Positions 27,427-35,981 of a DNA stretch of 64,000 nt are shown here, one piece after another (positions within the stretch are counted from its first letter, which is position 1; each line of letters starts with the position of its first letter). Below the pieces are notes generated by a model. It made no database searches, was not told where the DNA came from, and worked only from the letters and a program-made list of their open reading frames with translations. This stretch comes from Sphingorhabdus_B sp041175505 (GTDB taxonomy: Bacteria; Pseudomonadota; Alphaproteobacteria; Sphingomonadales; Sphingomonadaceae): assembly GCA_041175505.1 (NCBI GenBank), contig JBEDET010000001.1, positions 62,001-126,000 of the forward strand, in the 5' to 3' direction. The position numbers were made by a program, and so were the translations under genes.

Positions 27427-27879
27427 ATGCGTATCGCTATCGCCTCAGACCACGCTGCCCTTGCGCTGAAATCAGCGCTCGTCGAATATCTGCTGTCGGC
27501 AGGGCATGATGTCAGCGATCTCGGCCCGCATGATGAAAGCTCGGTCGACTATCCCGATTATGGCTACAAGCTTGCCGCCGCTGTTGCCGACGGCACCGCA
27601 GAACGCGGTATTGCCTTATGCGGTTCAGGCATTGGTATTTCGATTGCGGTGAACCGCAATCCCGCCGCACGCGCCGCTTTGGTGTCCGAACCATTGTCAG
27701 CGCGGCTTGCCCGCGAACATAATGACGCAAATGTTATTGCCATGGGCGCGCGCCTGATTGGCATTGAAATGGCCAAGGCCTGCCTTGATGCCTTTTTAAC
27801 AACTGAATTTGGCGGCGATCGCCACCAACGCCGCGTTGATAAACTATCCAACCCGAACACGACCAAGGAACCATCATGA
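27427..27879 (+). CDS. rpiB: Ribose 5-phosphate isomerase B
   Basis: A 150-residue RpiB that interconverts ribose 5-phosphate and ribulose 5-phosphate. MRIAIASDHAALALKSAL, YPDYGYKLA and the active-site cysteine region IALCGSGIGISIAVNR are family signatures. The last bases overlap glyA (ATGA), an rpiB-glyA arrangement known from other bacteria. A distant relative of the same superfamily, the DhuI-type isomerase, is in the pectin island at 51,350. Confidence 0.94.
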   Translation: MRIAIASDHAALALKSALVEYLLSAGHDVSDLGPHDESSVDYPDYGYKLAAAVADGTAERGIALCGSGIGISIAVNRNPAARAALVSEPLSARLAREHNDANVIAMGARLIGIEMAKACLDAFLTTEFGGDRHQRRVDKLSNPNTTKEPS

Positions 27880-29180
27880 GCAGTTCAGCCGCCAATGACA
27901 TCCAAAACTCCGGATTTTTTACGCAAAGCCTGACGGAACGCGACCCCGAAATCGCGGGCTGGATTGCGAAGGAACTGGGCCGCCAGAAGGACAAGATCGA
28001 ATTGATCGCGTCGGAAAATATAACGTCGCGCGCCGTGCTCGAAGCCACAGGTTCGATCCTCACCAACAAATATGCCGAAGGCTATCCGGGCAAACGTTAT
28101 TATGGCGGCTGCGAATATGTCGATGAAATCGAAACCATCGCCATTGAGCGCGCGAAGCAATTGTTCGGCTGTGAATTTGCAAATGTGCAGCCCAACAGCG
28201 GCAGCCAGATGAATCAGGCGGTGTTCCTCGCGCTTCTGCAGCCCGGCGACACTTTCATGGGCCTAGACCTCAATGCAGGCGGGCATCTAACCCATGGATC
28301 GCCGGTAAACATGTCGGGCAAATGGTTCAATCCAATCGGATATGGCGTCCGCCGTGATGACCATCGGATCGACATGGACGAAGTCGCGCGCATCGCCAGA
28401 GAAAACAAACCAAAGCTCATCATCTGCGGCGGCACCGCTTATTCGCGGGGCTGGGACTGGGCGCGATTCCGGGAAATTGCGGATGAAGTCGGCGCTTACC
28501 TTTTGGCCGATATGTCGCATATCTCTGGGCTGGTTGCAGGCGGCGCGCATAGCTCGCCTGTGCCGCACGCGCACGTCACGACAAGCACAACGCACAAGTC
28601 GTTACGCGGACCTCGCTCGGGCATCATATTGACCAATGACGAGGTACTGGCCAAAAAATTCAACTCGGCAATTTTCCCTGGGCTGCAGGGCGGTCCGTTG
28701 GTGCATGTAATCGCAGCAAAGGCTGTGTGCTTTGCCGATGCGATGAAGCCAGAATTCAAAAGCTACGCGGCCAATGTCGTCGAAAATGCGAAGGCGCTTG
28801 CATCTTCGTTGCAGGAACAAGGGCTCGACATCGTATCAGGCGGCACCGACAACCACTCGATGCTGGTCGATCTGAGACCCAAAGAAGCCAAGGGCAAGCA
28901 TGCCGAACATGCGCTCGATCGTGCTTCGATTACGTGCAACAAAAACTCGATACCGTTCGATCCAGAAAAGCCGTTTGTCACGTCCGGCCTCCGCTTGGGC
29001 ACGCCAGCTGGCACCACCCGTGGCTTCGGCCCGGCGGAATTCCGCGAAATCGGCAGGATGATCGCCGACGTCGTGGAAGGCCTGCGTCACAATGGCGAGG
29101 CTGGCGACGGCCAGATCGAAGCCCGGATCAAGGACGAAGCCGAGGCACTTTGCGCACGCTTCCCAATCTACCCATCTTGA
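27876..29180 (+). CDS. glyA: Serine hydroxymethyltransferase
   Basis: A 434-residue PLP enzyme converting serine and tetrahydrofolate to glycine and 5,10-methylene-THF, the main source of one-carbon units. ELIASENITSRAVLEATGS, YPGKRYYGGCEYVD and the PLP-lysine motif TSTTHKSLRGPRSG are intact and the length is normal. It is translationally coupled to rpiB. Confidence 0.97.
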   Translation: MSSSAANDIQNSGFFTQSLTERDPEIAGWIAKELGRQKDKIELIASENITSRAVLEATGSILTNKYAEGYPGKRYYGGCEYVDEIETIAIERAKQLFGCEFANVQPNSGSQMNQAVFLALLQPGDTFMGLDLNAGGHLTHGSPVNMSGKWFNPIGYGVRRDDHRIDMDEVARIARENKPKLIICGGTAYSRGWDWARFREIADEVGAYLLADMSHISGLVAGGAHSSPVPHAHVTTSTTHKSLRGPRSGIILTNDEVLAKKFNSAIFPGLQGGPLVHVIAAKAVCFADAMKPEFKSYAANVVENAKALASSLQEQGLDIVSGGTDNHSMLVDLRPKEAKGKHAEHALDRASITCNKNSIPFDPEKPFVTSGLRLGTPAGTTRGFGPAEFREIGRMIADVVEGLRHNGEAGDGQIEARIKDEAEALCARFPIYPS

Positions 29181-29226
29181 ATTATATAGGTGACTTACCC
29201 ATCTAATACACAGAAGGGAAATAACC

Positions 29227-29571
29227 ATGGGATTTTGTAACGAGTGTAATGCTGAATATAGCGAAGGGATGAAGTTCTGCCCGCAATGTGGCGCCAAAAC
29301 GCCTGAGCAGCTTGCGGCCGAAAGCTTCCCCAACCAAGCCAAGCATTATGTCGGCGAAGCCGCTGATGAATTGTGGGGCGCGACCAAGGATGCGTTCCAC
29401 ACCGGCAAGCATTTGGCGGATCAAGATACCGTAAAGAAAGTCGCTGGTGGTGCCGCCATCGGCGCTGCAGCCGCTGTCATTGCGCCAATCGGACTGGCAA
29501 CAGGCGCATTGATTGGCGCAGGCATCGTTGCCTACCGCCACGTAAACAAGAAAAAGAATCAGGAAAAATAA
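29227..29571 (+). CDS. Zinc-ribbon protein with glycine-rich membrane segment, unknown
   Basis: A 114-residue protein. Cys4, Cys7, Cys18 and Cys21 form a CxxC-x10-CxxC zinc ribbon at the N terminus. Residues about 74-103 are alanine/glycine rich and hydrophobic (GGAAIGAAAAVIAPIGLATG), like a glycine-zipper membrane or oligomerisation segment, and the tail is basic. The stop TAA directly abuts the TTG start of nrdR, suggesting coupling. I do not recognise a function; a membrane-anchored zinc-ribbon of the DUF-type zinc_ribbon_2 class is the best description. Confidence 0.7.
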   Translation: MGFCNECNAEYSEGMKFCPQCGAKTPEQLAAESFPNQAKHYVGEAADELWGATKDAFHTGKHLADQDTVKKVAGGAAIGAAAAVIAPIGLATGALIGAGIVAYRHVNKKKNQEK

Positions 29572-30033
29572 TTGCGCTGCCCATTTTGCGGAAACGACGA
29601 TAGTCAGGTTAAGGACAGCCGTCCCACCGAAGACAATAGCGCTATCCGCAGACGGCGGCAGTGCGAAGGTTGCGGCGGTCGGTTTACGACGTTTGAGCGC
29701 ATTCAGTTGCGTGAGCTATCGGTCATCAAGACCGACGGCAAGCGTGAGCCGTTTGAGCGTGAAAAGCTTGAACGCTCGCTTTCGGTCGCGTGCCGTAAGC
29801 GTCCCGTCGACCATGCCCAGATTGAAAAGCTCGCCTCCGCCATTCAGCGGCAGTTGGAGACCTTGGGTGAAAGCGAAATTGAATCCAAGCGCATCGGCGA
29901 GTTTGTCATGGATGGATTAAAGGCGCTCGACAGCGTCGCCTATATTCGCTTTGCGTCGGTCTATAAAGACTTCAGCGAAGCGAAGGACTTTGAAGATTTC
30001 GCCGGGAGCGTGGTTGAAGCGGCGCAGAAATGA
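29572..30033 (+). CDS. nrdR: Transcriptional repressor NrdR
   Basis: A 153-residue NrdR that represses ribonucleotide reductase genes in response to ATP/dATP. Zinc ligands Cys3, Cys6, Cys31 and Cys34 are followed by an ATP-cone domain at about 46-136. Translation starts at TTG 29572: MRCPFC is the normal NrdR N terminus and no ATG or GTG lies near it. The start abuts the preceding stop codon and the end overlaps trmJ by four bases. NrdR next to glyA is common in Proteobacteria. Confidence 0.95.
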   Translation: MRCPFCGNDDSQVKDSRPTEDNSAIRRRRQCEGCGGRFTTFERIQLRELSVIKTDGKREPFEREKLERSLSVACRKRPVDHAQIEKLASAIQRQLETLGESEIESKRIGEFVMDGLKALDSVAYIRFASVYKDFSEAKDFEDFAGSVVEAAQK

Positions 30034-30752
30034 GTTCGCCGCCTATTATCATTCTTGTTCGTCCGCAATTGGGCGAAAACATCGGCAAAGCCGCCCGCGC
30101 CATGCTGAATTTTGGCCTAACGGAAATGCGCCTTGTCGCGCCGCGGGATGGATGGCCAAACCCGAATGCTGGCCCTGCCGCCTCTGGCGCAGACATTGTG
30201 CTTGCCAATGCACAGGTTTTTCCGACGCTTGCCGAAGCGACCGCGGACATCGCACATGTCTACGCAACGACCGTACGCAAGCGTGGCGTCACCAAGCCGG
30301 TGATTACGCCTGAAGCAGCAGCTAAAGAGGTTGTCGGCAATACCGGGCGAAGCGCAATCCTGTTCGGCGCGGAACGTTCCGGTCTTGAAAGCGACGAAGT
30401 CAACGTTGCGCGCGCCATCATCACTGTCCCCATCAACCCTGAGTTTGGATCGCTAAACCTCGCGCAGGCGGTCATTTTGTGCGCCTATGAATGGTCAAAA
30501 ACCCAATCGCTTGCCAGCCCACCGAAAACGGATCTGGAACCGCCAGCGTCACAGTTTGAACTCGACGGCCTTATCGCGCAGCTTGATGCGATGCTGGAGC
30601 CGTTAAATTACTTCACGCCGATCGATCGTGCACCCGTCACACGGCGCACCTTGCGCAACTTGCTCACAAAGCCTGCATGGAACGCATATGAAGTGAGGAC
30701 CTTACGCGGGGTGCTGACGACATTGAACAGAAGACGACCCGCCGAAAAATAG
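30030..30752 (+). CDS. trmJ: tRNA (cytidine/uridine-2'-O)-methyltransferase, TrmJ type
   Basis: A 240-residue SPOUT methyltransferase. VRPQLGENIGKAARAM (motif 1), FGAERSGLESDEV (motif 2) and NPEFGSLNLAQAV (motif 3) form the knotted SAM-binding core. The C-terminal extension is that of TrmJ, which methylates the 2'-OH of position 32 in several tRNAs. The position right after nrdR is consistent with chromosomal housekeeping. A TrmH-like rRNA methylase is the alternative. Confidence 0.85.
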   Translation: MSSPPIIILVRPQLGENIGKAARAMLNFGLTEMRLVAPRDGWPNPNAGPAASGADIVLANAQVFPTLAEATADIAHVYATTVRKRGVTKPVITPEAAAKEVVGNTGRSAILFGAERSGLESDEVNVARAIITVPINPEFGSLNLAQAVILCAYEWSKTQSLASPPKTDLEPPASQFELDGLIAQLDAMLEPLNYFTPIDRAPVTRRTLRNLLTKPAWNAYEVRTLRGVLTTLNRRRPAEK

Positions 30753-30799
30753 AGACCATGTAACAGCGCGCAGGCGCAATGGGATCAGGCATCTAAACC

Positions 30800-31117
30800 T
30801 TAAGCGCGATTGGCATCCCACTTTTCGAGTTCGTAGGCGATGGAGGCTTCAACCAAAAGCTCCCATAAGTCGCCCACGACCTCTGCGGGGATGCCCGCGT
30901 TGCGTGCGGCGTCTTTCACATTCGCCAGCACCTGTTGCTTGCGCGCTTCATCGCGGACAGCATTGCGTTCAGTTTTAATGCGCGCCGCGGCATCCATATA
31001 AGCAAATCGCTGCGCCAGCAAATCGACCAGCTGCGCATCGACGGCGTCAACACCTGCGCGCACTTCAACCATGTTCGTGCAATTCTCGGGATTTTTGGGG
31101 CGACCAGTGCTGCTCAT
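30800..31117 (-). CDS. Chorismate mutase (AroQ type)
   Basis: A 105-residue all-helical protein. VRAGVDAVDAQLVDLLAQRF, AARIKTERNAVRDEAR and VGDLWELLVEASIAYE match the AroQ chorismate mutase fold, which rearranges chorismate to prephenate for phenylalanine and tyrosine synthesis. The start at 31117 (MSSTGRPKNPENC) is preferred; ATG 31168 would add 17 residues and reach into the rpsD promoter region. The related isochorismate-pyruvate lyases (PchB) share this fold and cannot be fully excluded. Confidence 0.82.
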   Translation of the reverse strand: MSSTGRPKNPENCTNMVEVRAGVDAVDAQLVDLLAQRFAYMDAAARIKTERNAVRDEARKQQVLANVKDAARNAGIPAEVVGDLWELLVEASIAYELEKWDANRA

Positions 31118-31161
31118 GGCAGCGCCTTTACGGTTGAGCGTGCCTAAAGTCGAGCCAGATG

Positions 31162-31190
31162 TTGACATATCGCCGATCTGCAGCCATAGG
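31162..31190 (+). promoter_or_regulatory. Possible sigma-70 promoter of rpsD
   Basis: TTGACA at 31162-31167 is separated by 17 bases from CATAGG at 31185-31190. The -35 is perfect but the -10 matches only in part. It lies about 107 bases upstream of the rpsD start, leaving an untranslated leader. Prediction only. Confidence 0.35.
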
Positions 31191-31296
31191 CGCCGCTTCG
31201 CAATCGACCCTGCATTCCGGTGAAGCAGGTGTCCGGCACATGCATAATGTGTCGCGCGGGACCGGAAACAACGTTGTTAGCAATTGGAGTCTTAAA

Positions 31297-31911
31297 ATGA
31301 CGAAGCGTACAAGCTCGAAGTATAAACTTGACCGCCGCATGGGTGAAAACATCTGGGGCCGTCCAAAATCACCTGTAAACAAGCGTGAATATGGCCCCGG
31401 CCAGCATGGTCAGCGCCGTAAAGGCAAGCTTTCCGATTATGGTATTCAGCTGCGCGCCAAGCAGAAGCTTAAGGGCTATTATGGCGACGTAACTGAAAAG
31501 CAGTTCAAGCGTGCCTATCAGGAAGCAAGCAACATGAAGGGCGATACCTCGCAGAACCTTATCGGTCTGCTCGAGCGTCGTTTGGACATGGTTGTATACC
31601 GCGCCAAGTTCGCCCCAACCATTTTCGCCGCACGCCAGATCGTTAGCCATGGCCACATTCGCGTCAACGGCGTGAAGTGCAACATCGCAAGCCGTCAGGT
31701 TGCAGTCGGTGACGTCATCAGCCTCGGCAACAAGGCCAAGGAAATGGCTTTGGTTATCGAAGCACAAGGCCTCGCTGAGCGTGACATTCCAGAATATGTC
31801 TCGGTAGACGGCAACGACAAGGTGACTTTCGCGCGTATCCCAACGCTCGACGAAGTGCCCTACCCAGTTAAGATGGAACCAAATTTGGTCGTCGAATTCT
31901 ATTCGCGTTAA
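31297..31911 (+). CDS. rpsD: 30S ribosomal protein S4
   Basis: A 204-residue uS4 protein, a primary 16S rRNA binder needed for small-subunit assembly. MTKRTSSKYKLDRRMGENIW, YGPGQHGQRRKGKLSDYG and the S4 RNA-binding domain (LERRLDMVVYR, ARQIVSHGHIRVNG) are typical. The start is placed at ATG 31297 with GGAG upstream; the same frame runs 46 codons further up but those residues are not S4-like. A strong terminator follows. Confidence 0.97.
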   Translation: MTKRTSSKYKLDRRMGENIWGRPKSPVNKREYGPGQHGQRRKGKLSDYGIQLRAKQKLKGYYGDVTEKQFKRAYQEASNMKGDTSQNLIGLLERRLDMVVYRAKFAPTIFAARQIVSHGHIRVNGVKCNIASRQVAVGDVISLGNKAKEMALVIEAQGLAERDIPEYVSVDGNDKVTFARIPTLDEVPYPVKMEPNLVVEFYSR

Positions 31912-31930
31912 TCTTACAAACAATCTTACG

Positions 31931-31960
31931 AAAAAGGCGGTCCTTGTGGCCGCCTTTTTT
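31931..31960 (+). terminator. Intrinsic terminator of rpsD
   Basis: AAAAAGGCGGTC and GGCCGCCTTTTTT form a 12-bp stem (one G-U pair) with a five-base CTTGT loop and a six-T tract. It lies 20 bases after the rpsD stop codon and is the clearest intrinsic terminator in the window. The A-tract on the other side could also allow some termination of antisense transcription. Confidence 0.88.
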
Positions 31961-32025
31961 GTTTGAGCCTGACCGGCGGGTCTGGCAGAAGGCGCGCAAT
32001 AATCTTTCCCCCTTAGGAGAATTTC

Positions 32026-33705
32026 ATGCGCCTGCTGTCTCTGGCCCTTGTATCTGTTTTGGCTCTCACCACCGCCTGTCAAAAGGATGCGTCGTTGGAC
32101 GTCTCCATGGACGCACTGCCGCAAGTCGAAGTCCCCGCGCTTTCCGAAGCGACGATGAAGGACGTGACACGCGAATTGTCACTCGACAGCTATGAAGGCC
32201 GCGCACCGGGTTCCGTCGGCGAAGAGAAAACCGTCGCTTATCTGATAGCTAAATATAAAGCGGCAGGACTTGAGCCCGGCAATAACGGCAGCTGGACGCA
32301 GGATGTGCCACTGATAGAAATCACCGCGAAAAATGTATCGGCGCTCACAATTGCCGACCGCAGCGGCAAGGCCATGTCATTTGCCTATGGCAGCGAATAT
32401 GTCATCGGCAGTTACCGCGAGACACCCAAAACCGATATTAAGCAAAGCGAAATGGTCTTTGTCGGCCACGGCATTGTCGCCCCTGAAAAGGGCTGGAATG
32501 ATTATGCTGGCGTCGATGTTAAGGGCAAAACCGTCGTCGTCATGGTCAACGACCCCGATTTCGAAAATGAACGCCTTGATGGCCCGTTCGGTGGCAAGGC
32601 CATGACCTATTACGGACGCTGGACATATAAATATGAAGAAGCCGCGCGTCAGGGTGCTGCTGCCGTTTTGATCATCCACGACACTGCCCCCGCGGCATAT
32701 GGCTGGAATGTCGTCAACTCCAGTTGGACTGGCACGCAATTCCTGGCGCAGTCAAAGGATGGCGGAAAGAGCCAAACCCAAGCCAATGGCTGGATCCAGA
32801 AATCCGTAGCGAAGGAAATTTTTGCAGCCGCTGGTCAAAATCTCGACAAGCAAATGGCCGCGGCCAAGCAAAAAGGCTTTAAGGCGGTTCCGCTGAACCT
32901 CTCCGCATCGATGAACTTCGAAAATGACATCGCGCGCAAGGCGAGCAAGAACGTCATTGGCGTCATGAAAGGCACCAAGCGCCCTGATGAATATGTGCTT
33001 TACACGGCGCATTGGGACCATCTCGGTCGGTGCACGGCCGCTGCGGACGGCGATGACATTTGCAACGGTGCAGTCGACAATGCCACAGGCACTGCAGCTT
33101 TGGTCGCATTGGCAGAAGGCTTTGCCAAAGCCGGCGCCCCGGAGCGTTCGGTCGTGTTCCTTGCGGTGACTGCGGAAGAAAGCGGCCTGCTTGGTTCGAA
33201 ATTCTACGCAGAAAACCCCATCTTCCCGCTTTCGCAAACCGTGGGCGGCGTGAACATGGACGCATTCTCAATGTCTGGCCCCGCAAAGAATTTGACCGTC
33301 ATCGGCAAGGGCAAATCGCAACTTGATCTCTATCTTGAGGCTGCGGCAAATTCCGAAGGACGGACACCTGAATCGGAACCGACACCGGAAAAGGGTTTCT
33401 ACTATCGCTCTGACCATTTCAGCTTTGCTAAGCTTGGGGTGCCGATGGTGTATTTCGAAGGCGGTGACGATTTGGTCACCGGCGGTAAGGCCGCTGCAAA
33501 GGCAGCAGCAGAAGATTATGAAAAGAACCGGTATCACGCCCCCGGCGACGAATTTGACGAAAAATGGGATTGGTCAGGCGTCATGTCCGACTTGAAACTA
33601 TATTATCGCGTTGGCCGGATGTTGGCGATGACCGACGCATGGCCAAACTGGAACGACGGCGACGAATTCCGCGCTGTCCGCGACAAGAGCCGCAGCGGGA
33701 AATAA
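32026..33705 (+). CDS. M28-family metallopeptidase lipoprotein
   Basis: A 559-residue exported peptidase. The signal peptide ends in the lipobox LTTAC with Cys18 as lipidation site. A protease-associated insert (near 130-260) precedes the M28 catalytic domain, with zinc ligands in TAHWDHLG, GAVDNATGT and TAEESGLLG, and a further His in RSDHFSFAKLGVP. It probably acts as an aminopeptidase in the periplasm or outer membrane. The peptide substrate is unknown. The gene follows rpsD after its terminator, and aguA starts four bases after its stop. Confidence 0.88.
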   Translation: MRLLSLALVSVLALTTACQKDASLDVSMDALPQVEVPALSEATMKDVTRELSLDSYEGRAPGSVGEEKTVAYLIAKYKAAGLEPGNNGSWTQDVPLIEITAKNVSALTIADRSGKAMSFAYGSEYVIGSYRETPKTDIKQSEMVFVGHGIVAPEKGWNDYAGVDVKGKTVVVMVNDPDFENERLDGPFGGKAMTYYGRWTYKYEEAARQGAAAVLIIHDTAPAAYGWNVVNSSWTGTQFLAQSKDGGKSQTQANGWIQKSVAKEIFAAAGQNLDKQMAAAKQKGFKAVPLNLSASMNFENDIARKASKNVIGVMKGTKRPDEYVLYTAHWDHLGRCTAAADGDDICNGAVDNATGTAALVALAEGFAKAGAPERSVVFLAVTAEESGLLGSKFYAENPIFPLSQTVGGVNMDAFSMSGPAKNLTVIGKGKSQLDLYLEAAANSEGRTPESEPTPEKGFYYRSDHFSFAKLGVPMVYFEGGDDLVTGGKAAAKAAAEDYEKNRYHAPGDEFDEKWDWSGVMSDLKLYYRVGRMLAMTDAWPNWNDGDEFRAVRDKSRSGK

Positions 33706-33709
33706 GCCA

Positions 33710-34690
33710 ATGACCTTCCGTATGCCCGCCGAATGGGCACCCCATGAAGCCGTCTGGATTGGCTTTCCCAGTTCTACGGAATATTGGGGTGCGCCGCTCC
33801 AACGCGCGCAGCATCAGATGGCCGCCTTTGCCAATGCCGTGCACGCGTCGGGCAAAGGTGAGCGGGTGCATGTGATTGCCGGCAATGCAGAGGCCATGGC
33901 CGTCGCAAAGGGACTAGTTGACGCTGGCGTTCATGTGGAGCTGCGCCAAATTGGCGATGTCTGGTTACGTGACACAGGTTGCATCATCGTGAAAGATGGG
34001 GATCGGCGGATTGCCCGTAATTTTGGCTTCAATGGTTGGGGAAACCGGTTCGACTATCCCGGTGATACAAGCATTGGCTATGAATTGGCGGCAGATTTCG
34101 GTTTTGAAATTACGCAGGCGGATTGGATATTTGAGGGCGGATCCATTGACGTCGACGGTGAAGGCCTCGCCGCGACGACCGTCGATTGCCTGTTAAACCC
34201 CAACCGCAACCCAACACTTGATAAAGCCGCCATTGAAGACCGGCTGCGCGCTGACTTGGGGATAGAACAATTACTTTGGCTGGGCGACGGCCTCGCCAAC
34301 GACCATACCGACGGCCATATTGATAATCTGGCGCGCTTTGTTGGCCCGAACCATATTCTGGTTCCAAGCAGTGCCGGACCCGACGATCCAAACCAAGCTG
34401 TCTTTGAAGATGCCCGCGCGCGCGCAGAGGCGTTCGGATGCAAAGTGACGCTGATGCCCTCGGTTGGCCGTTTTGAACAAGACGGAGAAATCGTGCCGGC
34501 AAGTTATATGAATTTCTACATCGGCAACCGCGCTGTCGTCGTGCCGATTTATGGCAGCGCGAACGATGACGCCGCGATTGAAGTGTTGGCAAATATCTAC
34601 CCCGAACGCGACGTTATCGGTGTCATGGCCGATGCGGTATTGACCGGCGGCGGAAGCTTTCATTGTTCAAGCCAACACGTGCCCGTTTGA
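33710..34690 (+). CDS. aguA: Agmatine deiminase
   Basis: A 326-residue member of the agmatine deiminase (peptidylarginine-deiminase-like) family. It converts agmatine to N-carbamoylputrescine and ammonia. PAEWAPHEAVWIGFP opens the protein, the substrate motif DVWLRDTG lies near residue 85, and the nucleophile is Cys319 in GGGSFHCSSQH. Its pathway partner aguB is 1.3 kb downstream, separated by two genes, so the segment probably forms one operon for putrescine synthesis or agmatine use. Confidence 0.92.
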   Translation: MTFRMPAEWAPHEAVWIGFPSSTEYWGAPLQRAQHQMAAFANAVHASGKGERVHVIAGNAEAMAVAKGLVDAGVHVELRQIGDVWLRDTGCIIVKDGDRRIARNFGFNGWGNRFDYPGDTSIGYELAADFGFEITQADWIFEGGSIDVDGEGLAATTVDCLLNPNRNPTLDKAAIEDRLRADLGIEQLLWLGDGLANDHTDGHIDNLARFVGPNHILVPSSAGPDDPNQAVFEDARARAEAFGCKVTLMPSVGRFEQDGEIVPASYMNFYIGNRAVVVPIYGSANDDAAIEVLANIYPERDVIGVMADAVLTGGGSFHCSSQHVPV

Positions 34691-34755
34691 CTATATTGGA
34701 TATCGACGCGAAACATTGCATATTGCCAAAACAACCAACCAAGAGGACGCCCCCA

Positions 34756-35616
34756 ATGAAAAAGACTTTTCTAATTGCCCTCGCCGCCACTGCGCTCGCA
34801 GCACCCGCCTTTGCTGACCATCACAGCATGAGCAAAGCCGAGCATGACAAAATGCATAAGGAGCATACCGAACGGCTTGCAAAAATTCTCGCCGACCCGT
34901 CGCGCGGTGCCGATGCCAAGCGCGATCAATATCGTCATCCCGCCGAAACGTTCGAATTCTTCCGTTTGCACCCTGACCACGTCATTGGCGAATATGCACC
35001 GGGCGGCGAATGGGTTTCGCGTATCCTTGGCCGCTATGTGAACGAAAAAGGAAAATATACTGGCCTGTATTTCGGCACGAAAAGCTACTTCAGCGATCAA
35101 CAGAAAACCGGCATCGCCGCGAGCATTGCAAAGTTCCCTGCTGATGTCGCGGCAGTATCCGGACGTCCGGCGACAGATTTCAACGCCTTTTCGCTCAGCG
35201 AAGTTCCAGACGGCGCAAAGGGGTCGTTTGATCGCATAATTGTGATGCGCATGCTGCATAATATGATGAACTGGAACATCGCGGACGCCGAAATCAAGGC
35301 GATGCGCGACCTGTTAAAAGATGATGGCTTGCTCGGCATCGAACAACATCGCGCCAAGGCAGATGCGCCATTCAGCTACACCAATGGTACCAAAGGCTAT
35401 ATGCGTGAGGCCGACATCATCAAATTCATGGAAGTGAACGGATTTGAGCTGGTCGCAAAGAGCGAAATCAACGCCAATCCAAAGGACAGTGCAAATTGGC
35501 CCGATGGTGTTTGGACGCTTCCGCCAGCATTGCGTTTGAAAGACGTCGACCGCGCAAAGTACGAAGCCATCGGTGAAACCGACCGCATGACATTGCTGTT
35601 CAAAAAACGGCCCTGA
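34756..35616 (+). CDS. Exported protein with a class I methyltransferase-like fold (COG4798-like)
   Basis: A 286-residue protein with a textbook Sec signal peptide (MKKTFLIALAATALAAPAFA, cleavage after residue 20). The mature part looks like a Rossmann methyltransferase: a degenerate motif I (EYAPGGEWVSRILG), then DRIIVMRMLHNM and DLLKDDGLLGIEQH. An HDKMHKEHTERL segment near the N terminus is rich in His. SAM is not normally found in the periplasm, so catalysis may differ from the fold's usual chemistry. The start at 34756 is preferred over an upstream frame extension. It sits between aguA and aguB. Confidence 0.8.
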   Translation: MKKTFLIALAATALAAPAFADHHSMSKAEHDKMHKEHTERLAKILADPSRGADAKRDQYRHPAETFEFFRLHPDHVIGEYAPGGEWVSRILGRYVNEKGKYTGLYFGTKSYFSDQQKTGIAASIAKFPADVAAVSGRPATDFNAFSLSEVPDGAKGSFDRIIVMRMLHNMMNWNIADAEIKAMRDLLKDDGLLGIEQHRAKADAPFSYTNGTKGYMREADIIKFMEVNGFELVAKSEINANPKDSANWPDGVWTLPPALRLKDVDRAKYEAIGETDRMTLLFKKRP

Positions 35617-35623
35617 TTGAAAC

Positions 35624-35974
35624 ATGACTGCATTTGCAATCCGTGCCATCCTGTCGGGGATAATCGTTGCGCTGATTGCATTGGTCAGTCGAAAAGCACC
35701 GGCAGCGGGCGCGTTGATCGCCTCGCTGCCGTTGATTTCCGTCATCGGGATGATCTGGTTGTGGCGCGATACGACTGACCCGCTGCTTCTCGCCAATCAT
35801 GCAGAGGCGACGTTCTGGTATGTGTTGCCTAGCCTGCCGATGTTCCTGTTGATGCCTTGGATTTTGCGGTCTGGGCATGGCTTTTGGGTCGCATTGGTTG
35901 CTGGGATAGCGACGACAATATTATTGTATCTGGTAACAATCGTGATTGCAGCGCGTTTCGGCGTCCGGCTATAG
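35624..35974 (+). CDS. DUF3147-family membrane protein
   Basis: A 116-residue integral membrane protein with four hydrophobic segments (about 4-21, 28-47, 64-83 and 88-112). SRKAPAAGALIASLPLISVIGMIWLW matches the DUF3147 family as I remember it; no function is known for that family. It lies seven bases after the exported methyltransferase-like gene and eight bases before aguB. Confidence 0.75.
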   Translation: MTAFAIRAILSGIIVALIALVSRKAPAAGALIASLPLISVIGMIWLWRDTTDPLLLANHAEATFWYVLPSLPMFLLMPWILRSGHGFWVALVAGIATTILLYLVTIVIAARFGVRL

Positions 35975-35981
35975 ACGCGGT

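Noticed and set aside
31225..31260. A small hairpin in the rpsD leader (CACAT/ATGTG) as an S4 autoregulatory element
   Set aside because: The stem is only five pairs and does not resemble the pseudoknot used by S4 in other bacteria.
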